Source of the DNA: Streptomyces sp. NWU339
Lineage (GTDB): Bacteria > Actinomycetota > Actinomycetes > Streptomycetales > Streptomycetaceae
Length of the DNA stretch: 54,777 nucleotides
NCBI RefSeq assembly: GCF_003143855.1
Contig: NZ_QFRK01000016.1
Location: 10,789 to 65,565, forward strand
Reading direction: 5' to 3'
The translations under genes were made by a program, and so were the position numbers. Numbering within the stretch: the first letter of the stretch is position 1; each line of letters opens with the position of its first letter. The notes beneath the pieces were generated by a model, which was given only the letters and a program-made list of their open reading frames with translations, made no database searches and was not told the DNA's origin. Shown piece by piece: positions 49,821-54,777 of the stretch.

Positions 49821-50348
49821 ATGTCAGCCCCCTATGCCTCAACACCGGCTCCGGTCCGCTCCTTCGTGCAGCGCTTCTCCGCCACCCGGCGCGGTGCGCG
49901 CCTCGCCCGGCTGCTCGCCGCGCACCAACTCACCGAGTGGGGCCACCCGCACGGCACCGAAGCGCACGACACCGTCGTCCTCGTCGTCGGGGGGCTCGCT
50001 GCGAACGCGGTTCTGCACGGCCATGTCCCGGGGCGGGACTTCGCCCTCCGTCTCGTCCACGACGACGGCGAGGGCCTGATCCGGATCGAGGTGTCCGACA
50101 CCCACCCCGCCCTGCCGACGCGCAAGGCCCCCGGCGCGGACGAGGACGGGGGCCGTGGGTTGGTCCTCGTCGACGCACTCGCCGTCGACTGGGGTGTGCG
50201 CGACCGCCCGGGTCCCGGCAAGACCGTATGGGCCGAGTGCGAGACGGGGCCTCGAAGCCTCACGCGCCCTTTGGTGCTTCGCCCGGGGCTGCCGTGGGAA
50301 GAGGGGTCGGCTGGAGCGAGGGCAGGGTCAGGTGCCACCAGTCGGTGA
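49821..50348 (+). CDS. Anti-sigma-factor-like ATP-binding (HATPase) protein
   Basis: The 175-aa protein has a single histidine-kinase-like ATPase fold: N-box VLVVGGLAANAVLHGHV, RIEVSDTHPALPT and the glycine box DEDGGRGLVLVDALAVDWG. It is of the SpoIIAB/RsbW-type serine kinase family common beside XRE/DUF397 pairs. The C-terminus from residue 146 overlaps the convergent TetR gene by 89 bases and has unusual composition (LPWEEGSAGARAGSG), so the last part may not be functional. Confidence 0.88.
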   Translation: MSAPYASTPAPVRSFVQRFSATRRGARLARLLAAHQLTEWGHPHGTEAHDTVVLVVGGLAANAVLHGHVPGRDFALRLVHDDGEGLIRIEVSDTHPALPTRKAPGADEDGGRGLVLVDALAVDWGVRDRPGPGKTVWAECETGPRSLTRPLVLRPGLPWEEGSAGARAGSGATSR

Positions 50349-50895
50349 GGCGGTCGGGGACGGTGGCCGCGCCCTCGAGCGCCTCGGTCAGGGAGCAGAG
50401 GCCGAAGAACGCGCGGACCAGGGTGCGGGCGGTGCGGGCGGGGCGGACGTGGGGCGCCAGGTGGCCGGTGCTGCGCGCCTGGGCGAGGAGGCGGGTGGCG
50501 GCGGCGGTCCACAGGGGGAAGGGGTCGGGGAGTGCGGTGTTGATGGTGTCGCGTTCGGCCCACAAGCGTGCGCCCGCGCGCGTGACGGGGTCCCCGGCGA
50601 GGGCGTCGGCGATGTCGTAGCTCAGGGCGACGAGGCGGTCCAGTGGCGGGACCGTCTCGTCCGTGTACCGTGCGGCGAGGTCCGGCCAGGTGGCGAAGCG
50701 GTCCTGGACCACGGCGAGGGCGACGCCCTCCTTGCTGGCGTAGTGGAAGTAGACGGAGCCGCTGGTCCGCCCCGACCTGGTACTTATGTCGTTGACGCTG
50801 GTGCCCGCGTATCCGCGTTCTGCGAAGAGGAAGGCGGCTGCTTCCAGGAGTGCTCTGCGGGTTGCCCTGGCCCGTTCCTGCAACGCCCTGTCCAC
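50260..50895 (-). CDS. TetR-family regulator, gamma-butyrolactone-receptor-like
   Basis: This 211-aa protein resembles ScbR/ArpA-type receptors: RATRRALLEAAAFLFAERGY, then GTSVNDISTRSGRTSGSVYFHY and SKEGVALAVVQDRFATWPDL, typical of that group. The ligand domain is helical with a Trp at KATW-like position. The GTG start at 50895 (VDRALQERA) has GGAGAAA upstream at a long distance. No afsA-like synthase is visible, so it may be an orphan receptor. Its 3' end overlaps the ATPase gene. Confidence 0.85.
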   Translation of the reverse strand: MDRALQERARATRRALLEAAAFLFAERGYAGTSVNDISTRSGRTSGSVYFHYASKEGVALAVVQDRFATWPDLAARYTDETVPPLDRLVALSYDIADALAGDPVTRAGARLWAERDTINTALPDPFPLWTAAATRLLAQARSTGHLAPHVRPARTARTLVRAFFGLCSLTEALEGAATVPDRLTDWWHLTLPSLQPTPLPTAAPGEAPKGA

Positions 50896-51412
50896 CTTCG
50901 CTCAATTTCTCCGACAGCGACGAATGTAGTGCGCCCGCGTACGCCGGGGGCAAATTGAGGGCACGTTCGCGCGGTAATTACGCATTTCTTTCGAGGAGGA
51001 ACGCGGTCGAGTGGTAATGGGGTCGGTCCGCTGTTTTTCCGGCCTCGCGCGGCGGCCGGGGGGTCCGGCGCCGCTGGTGCGGGTTGCCCGGTGAATACGT
51101 CTCAACTTCCCTGCGGTGCATCCGTGTTGAAGGATCGCGCTTTCGGTCGGCCGGGTCGGCGCCCGTGGGTCCATACACCCGGCCGTCCTCGCCGTCGATA
51201 ACCCCTTGCGGTCATTGCAGCACTCTCCGGAGCGGAAATAACGTAACGGACGTGATGTTTCCGGTTGCTGCCGAAAGTCAGGAATGCGCGCAATTTCGCG
51301 CTTCGGTTGAGCCCTGACACGCGCCGGCCTGCGGCGCGCTCGGCGCGAGACACCGCCAGACCCGGATCGCGGTCATGTCGCGTGTGACCGCTCGCCCCTT
51401 CAGGAGGCCGCT
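50896..51412. other. Intergenic, no gene seen
   Basis: About 517 bases between divergent genes are lower in GC around 50970-51020 and 51225-51300, as promoters often are. A 27-codon frame starting GTG 51012 after AGGAGG is possible but unsupported. No autoregulatory-element palindrome for the receptor was found by eye. Confidence 0.45.
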
Positions 51413-52180
51413 GTGACCACTCCGGTACGCCCTTTGCTCGACTGGTCCCCCGAAGCAGTCGTCTTCGACTGCGACGGCACGTTGATGGACAGCGAACGCC
51501 ACTGGCAGGAAGCCCGTCGCCGGGCCTTCCGGAGCTTCGGGTTCAAGGCTCCGCCGGGGTTCGCGGAGCAGGCCAAGGGCGTGCACTACGCCGACTGCGG
51601 GCGGCTGATGGCAGAAGCGGTGCGCAAGCCCGAACTGACGGCCGACCTGACCGCGGCGCTCCTCGACCACTTCCTGTCCCTCGTCGCCGACGACCCGGTG
51701 ACGATGCCGGGCGCCGTCGAACTGGTGCGGCTGCTCTCCGGCCGGCTGCCCCTGGCGGTGGCCAGCAACTGCCCGCTGGAGGTGGTCGAGGAGAGTCTCG
51801 CCCGGGCCGGACTGCGGGAACGCTTCCAGCACGTCGTCGTTCCGTCCGGGGCGCCGCGGGAGACGGACGGCCCGGAGGGAGCGCCGGTGGCGGGGGCGGT
51901 GCGGCCCAAGCCGTGGCCCGACGTCTACGCCGAGGCGGTCCGGCTCTGCGGGGTCCGTCCCGGGCGGGCGCTGGCGGTCGAGGACTCCCTGACCGGCGTG
52001 GAGTCGGCCCGCCGGGCCGGGCTGCGGGTGCTCGGCGTCGGCCCCCGGCCGGGCGACGGGGACGGGGGAGGGGCCGACCTGTGGGTGACCTCCCTGGACG
52101 ATCCCGAACTCCTGGCGTGGGCCCGGACCCGGGTGGTTGGGCCGGACCCGGACCCGGGAAGGGGACAGGGCCCGGTGTGA
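51413..52180 (+). CDS. HAD-superfamily hydrolase (beta-phosphoglucomutase-like)
   Basis: The 255-aa HAD phosphatase has motif I VVFDCDGTLMDSE, motif II VASNCPLEV, motif III KPWPDVY and motif IV AVEDSLTGV. The cap lies between I and II. Substrate is unknown; sugar phosphates or phosphoglycolate are typical. GTG 51413 follows AGGAGG (51402-51407). The C-terminal tail is Gly/Pro/Asp-rich. Confidence 0.9.
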   Translation: MTTPVRPLLDWSPEAVVFDCDGTLMDSERHWQEARRRAFRSFGFKAPPGFAEQAKGVHYADCGRLMAEAVRKPELTADLTAALLDHFLSLVADDPVTMPGAVELVRLLSGRLPLAVASNCPLEVVEESLARAGLRERFQHVVVPSGAPRETDGPEGAPVAGAVRPKPWPDVYAEAVRLCGVRPGRALAVEDSLTGVESARRAGLRVLGVGPRPGDGDGGGADLWVTSLDDPELLAWARTRVVGPDPDPGRGQGPV

Positions 52181-52216
52181 AGGTCCCGCCCGACCCGCGA
52201 CGTCCGGCGAGCGGCG

Positions 52217-53668
52217 TCAGTCGGTGAGGCCCAGGGAACCTGCCGCCTGGATGGCGAGCCACACCTCCGTCAGGGCGCCGGTGGAGGACAGGTCGCGGCC
52301 GGAGAGGGCGCCGAAGCGGCGCAGGCGGTAGGCGAGCGTGTTCGGGTGGATGTGTAGCGCCGCCGCGGCGGTCTCGGTGCGGCGGTCGCGCTCCATCCAG
52401 GTGCGGACGGAGACCAGCAGCTGGGAGTCGTGGGCCGCGTCGTAGCGCAGCACCTCGCCGAGCACGTGGTCGACCAGCGCGGTCAGCACCGCGGGGTCCT
52501 CGGGCAGCCAGCGGCCCGTCGCGTCGGCGCCGTAACGGACCAGTGGGCGGCCCGACTCGACCGCCTTCGAGACCGCCCACAGGGCCTCGCGCTGGGCGAC
52601 CTTCAGGGCCGCGCCCGGACGGAAGGGGCGGCTCATCCCGGCCGCCACGGCCGGTAGCCCGCCGATGGCCTCGGCCAGCTCCGGGGCGCCGAGCACATAG
52701 CGGTCGGCGCCGCGGGTGAGCAGCAGGTGGGGGTGGTCCTCGAGGCAGTGCAGCAGTGCCTCGTCGGGGGTGCGCCGGACCACGAACAGGACGGCGTCGC
52801 CCTCGATGGCGTGCCGGGCGAGCCTGCGGCGGGCGGCCGCCGGGTCGAGCACCTCCTGCAGCAGCTCCGCCAGGGTCTCGGCGCCCTCGCGGCGCAGTGT
52901 CTCGCGCTCGTTGCGCACCATCGCCACCCGCAGCGCCGCCACCGTGGCGATGTGCTGGACGACCGCCAGGCCGGCGGGCTGGGCGCCCTGCCGCTCGTAC
53001 GCCACCAGGAAGCCCGCCGGGCCGCCGGGGGCCGGCACGGGCAGGACGAAACCGCCGGGGACGGTCGGCGGGGCGTCCACCGAGGAGGGCAGGACGCCCG
53101 GGTCGGGAGTGGGCACCCCGGGCAGCAGGGGGCGGCCCTGCGGGGTGCAGAGGTACACGTCGTACCCGGACAGGCGCTCGAGGCGGCGCAGGAGCGACGG
53201 CGTGTCGAGGTCCTCGGCCACCAACCAGCGCAGTGAGCCGAAGACCTGGAGCTGTGCGCCCAGCCGGTGCCGCGCGTCGTCCTGCACCGCGGCGGCGACC
53301 TCCTGGGACACCGCGATGAACGGAACGGCGAGCGGCACCTCCAGCACCGGGAAGTCCCGCTCCTCGGCCGTCCGGAAGAACGCGTCGTGCAGCGGGGGCG
53401 TGTGCAACTGCGCCGACAGGGCCAGCGCGGAGACCCCGGCGTCGTCCAGCAGCTCCAGATAGCGGCGCTGCCCGGCGGCGCCACGGGGGATCGCGAGCCC
53501 CGTCGTCATGATGACCTCGGCCCCCAGCAGCCAGGGCGTCGGGTCGTCCAACTCGCATACGTGCGCCCAGGATACGGAGCGGCCGAGGCCGTTGCTGCCC
53601 GCCTTCACCGACAGCTGGAGGGCGGGGAAGGAGAGCAGATCCTCGACAGTGAGTTTGTCGGTAGCCAC
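52217..53668 (-). CDS. PucR-family transcriptional regulator
   Basis: This 483-aa protein has an N-terminal PucR purine-catabolism domain (LTVEDLLSFPALQLSVKAG), a GGDEF-like central region and a C-terminal HTH_30 (AAAALHIHPNTLAYRLRRF). Such regulators sense purine or pyrimidine metabolites and control catabolic operons. The hydantoin operon at 11314-15953 would be a natural target, though it lies 37 kb away. GTG 53668 is taken as start; GTG 53710 is possible. Confidence 0.85.
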   Translation of the reverse strand: MATDKLTVEDLLSFPALQLSVKAGSNGLGRSVSWAHVCELDDPTPWLLGAEVIMTTGLAIPRGAAGQRRYLELLDDAGVSALALSAQLHTPPLHDAFFRTAEERDFPVLEVPLAVPFIAVSQEVAAAVQDDARHRLGAQLQVFGSLRWLVAEDLDTPSLLRRLERLSGYDVYLCTPQGRPLLPGVPTPDPGVLPSSVDAPPTVPGGFVLPVPAPGGPAGFLVAYERQGAQPAGLAVVQHIATVAALRVAMVRNERETLRREGAETLAELLQEVLDPAAARRRLARHAIEGDAVLFVVRRTPDEALLHCLEDHPHLLLTRGADRYVLGAPELAEAIGGLPAVAAGMSRPFRPGAALKVAQREALWAVSKAVESGRPLVRYGADATGRWLPEDPAVLTALVDHVLGEVLRYDAAHDSQLLVSVRTWMERDRRTETAAAALHIHPNTLAYRLRRFGALSGRDLSSTGALTEVWLAIQAAGSLGLTD

Positions 53669-54167
53669 ATACAGGAGGCTATCTCTCTGTGATTGCCACC
53701 ATTGTCGCACCCATGAGGGCCGGGCCTGTCAAGGGGCGCAGACGGTCCCCGCCTGCGGCTTTCGGTGGGATGCCGGGGCGTTTTCCTCGTGGCTCTTCCT
53801 CGTGTCTGTCTGCGGGGCCGCCGCGTGGGAGGGGTCCAGTTGGAGCGCCCGGAGCCCCGCGAGGAACGAGCGGGGCGAGGACGAACGAGCTGGAGGCCGA
53901 CGAGCGGCGGCCGACAATGGGGGCCGAGGAAGCGTCACGGATGTTCGCGGATACGGTCGTTGCGATCCCCGGAGTCCGTGCTGGTCGGCGGAGTGGTCTC
54001 ACAAACACCCATTCGGCATCCGGCCGCACAGGCCGGCGCCATGACCATGGTGCGGGGATCCGGGCTGCTCAGTCAGGTCATCGAGCGCGGCCATCGGGCC
54101 GTCTCATGCAGCTTTGCGAGCTCACCCGGGGTCTGCGACCGCCCCTGGCGGTTGTCATCGGCTGCTG
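53669..54167. other. Intergenic and IS-end region
   Basis: About 500 bases hold no gene I can support. The last part, from about 54073, reads on the minus strand after the transposase stop (SQTPGELAKLHETARW) and may be the non-coding end of the insertion sequence. Confidence 0.4.
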
Positions 54168-54777
54168 TCATCGCACCCCCTGTTGATCCTGCACGGCGCG
54201 CAGTAGGTGATAGGCACGCGTGAGCAGTCGGCGAGCCACCGCCGTTGTGGCGATCTTCTTGCCGCGGCGGTGGGCGAGGCTCTGGTAGGCGGCGGCGAAT
54301 TCCGGCGACCGCTTCGCACTCTGCGCGGCCTCGCACAAGATCCACCGCAGCCAGGGCGCGCCCTGCTTGGAGATGTGGCCGTGCCGCACGGTTCGATCGG
54401 ATCCGCGGACGGTGGGCGTCAGCCCGGCCCAGGCGGCGAGCTTGCGCGCGGAGGGGAAGCGGGTGATGTCCCCGACCTCGGCCACGATCATCAAGGCGGT
54501 GAGCGTGCCGACCCCCGGCAGCCGGGTGAGCGCCTTGACCTGGGGGTCGCCCCGCGCCTGCGCGAGCAGCTGCCGGTCGAGGGCGTCGATCGGCTCTTTG
54601 AGGACGTCCATCAGGCCCAGCAGATCGTCGATCACGCGACGGGAAACGTCCGGCAGTTCCAGGCCGCCCAGCCAGGCCCGCCCCGGGGCGGTGAAGCAGC
54701 TGCCGGGCCGGTCGCAGCCGTGGTCCGCCAGAACGGCGTGGACGCGGTTGCGCAGCCGGGTCCGCAGCCGCACCAGC
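54168..54777 (-). mobile_element. IS110-family transposase, 3' part (N-terminus outside window)
   Basis: The frame is open at the right window edge and gives at least 203 residues. The C-terminal Transposase_20 domain is clear: LTRLPGVGTLTALMIVAEVG, ARKLAAWAGLTPTVRGSD, HGHISKQGAPWLRWILCEAA and a basic end. It differs in sequence from the IS110 protein at the left edge, being of the other common IS110-family subgroup (SSGKxRRGxISKxGxxxLR-like). Catalytic DEDD residues lie outside the window. Confidence 0.9.

Noticed and set aside
51012..51095. 27-codon frame after AGGAGG
   Set aside because: Spacing is long, and the translation is uninformative.
1..54777. CRISPR arrays, tRNA or rRNA genes
   Set aside because: No regularly spaced repeats, no tRNA T-arm pattern with matching stems and no rRNA core sequence were noticed by eye.

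Overview
The window is chromosomal DNA of a high-GC actinomycete, almost certainly Streptomyces. Its codon third positions are strongly GC-rich. It carries typical Streptomyces families: a WhiJ-like XRE/DUF397/HATPase group, a gamma-butyrolactone-receptor-type TetR, a DUF574 methyltransferase, a PucR regulator, an F420-type LLM oxidoreductase, and a HelD-like helicase. Several genes also look leaderless. The assignment rests on protein recognition and composition only; no database search was run.

Layout. 1-552 is the end of an IS110-family transposase, and 54168-54777 is part of a second, different IS110-type transposase, so both window edges lie in insertion sequences. 585-7003 holds a pcaDC (pcaL-type) fusion, an MBL hydrolase, exonuclease III, a small DUF protein, a probable structured RNA, a membrane-anchored unknown and a secreted gamma-glutamyltransferase. 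7085-11118 holds a ClpC-like ATPase and a divergent methionine aminopeptidase/XRE pair that share a palindromic, apparently leaderless promoter. 11314-15953 is a pyrimidine/hydantoin catabolic operon: C-N hydrolase, aminotransferase, dihydropyrimidinase, LLM oxidoreductase. 15970-26104 has secreted proteins, a methyltransferase, TauE/SafE and MMPL transporters with a divergent MarR, an IMPase, and a phytoene-desaturase-like oxidoreductase overlapping a macro-domain gene.

26569-39648 looks like a stress or redox island: a diacylglycerol-kinase-type lipid kinase, an HdeD-like membrane protein, a LAL-type LuxR regulator, a five-gene run (205-aa protein, DyP peroxidase, DUF4331, TPR protein, SthA-like flavoprotein), and a convergent globin-reductase fusion with palindromes and a DosR-type box upstream. 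This five-gene run plus its neighbours is the best candidate here for an undescribed system.

40066-54777 has an aminoglycoside-phosphotransferase-like gene, a 1147-aa HelD-like helicase with a C-terminal extension, an integrase remnant, a TetR/amidase pair, a Tn3 transposase remnant, a small membrane protein, the DUF397/XRE/HATPase group, a receptor-type TetR, a HAD phosphatase and a PucR regulator. No rRNA, tRNA or CRISPR array was seen.
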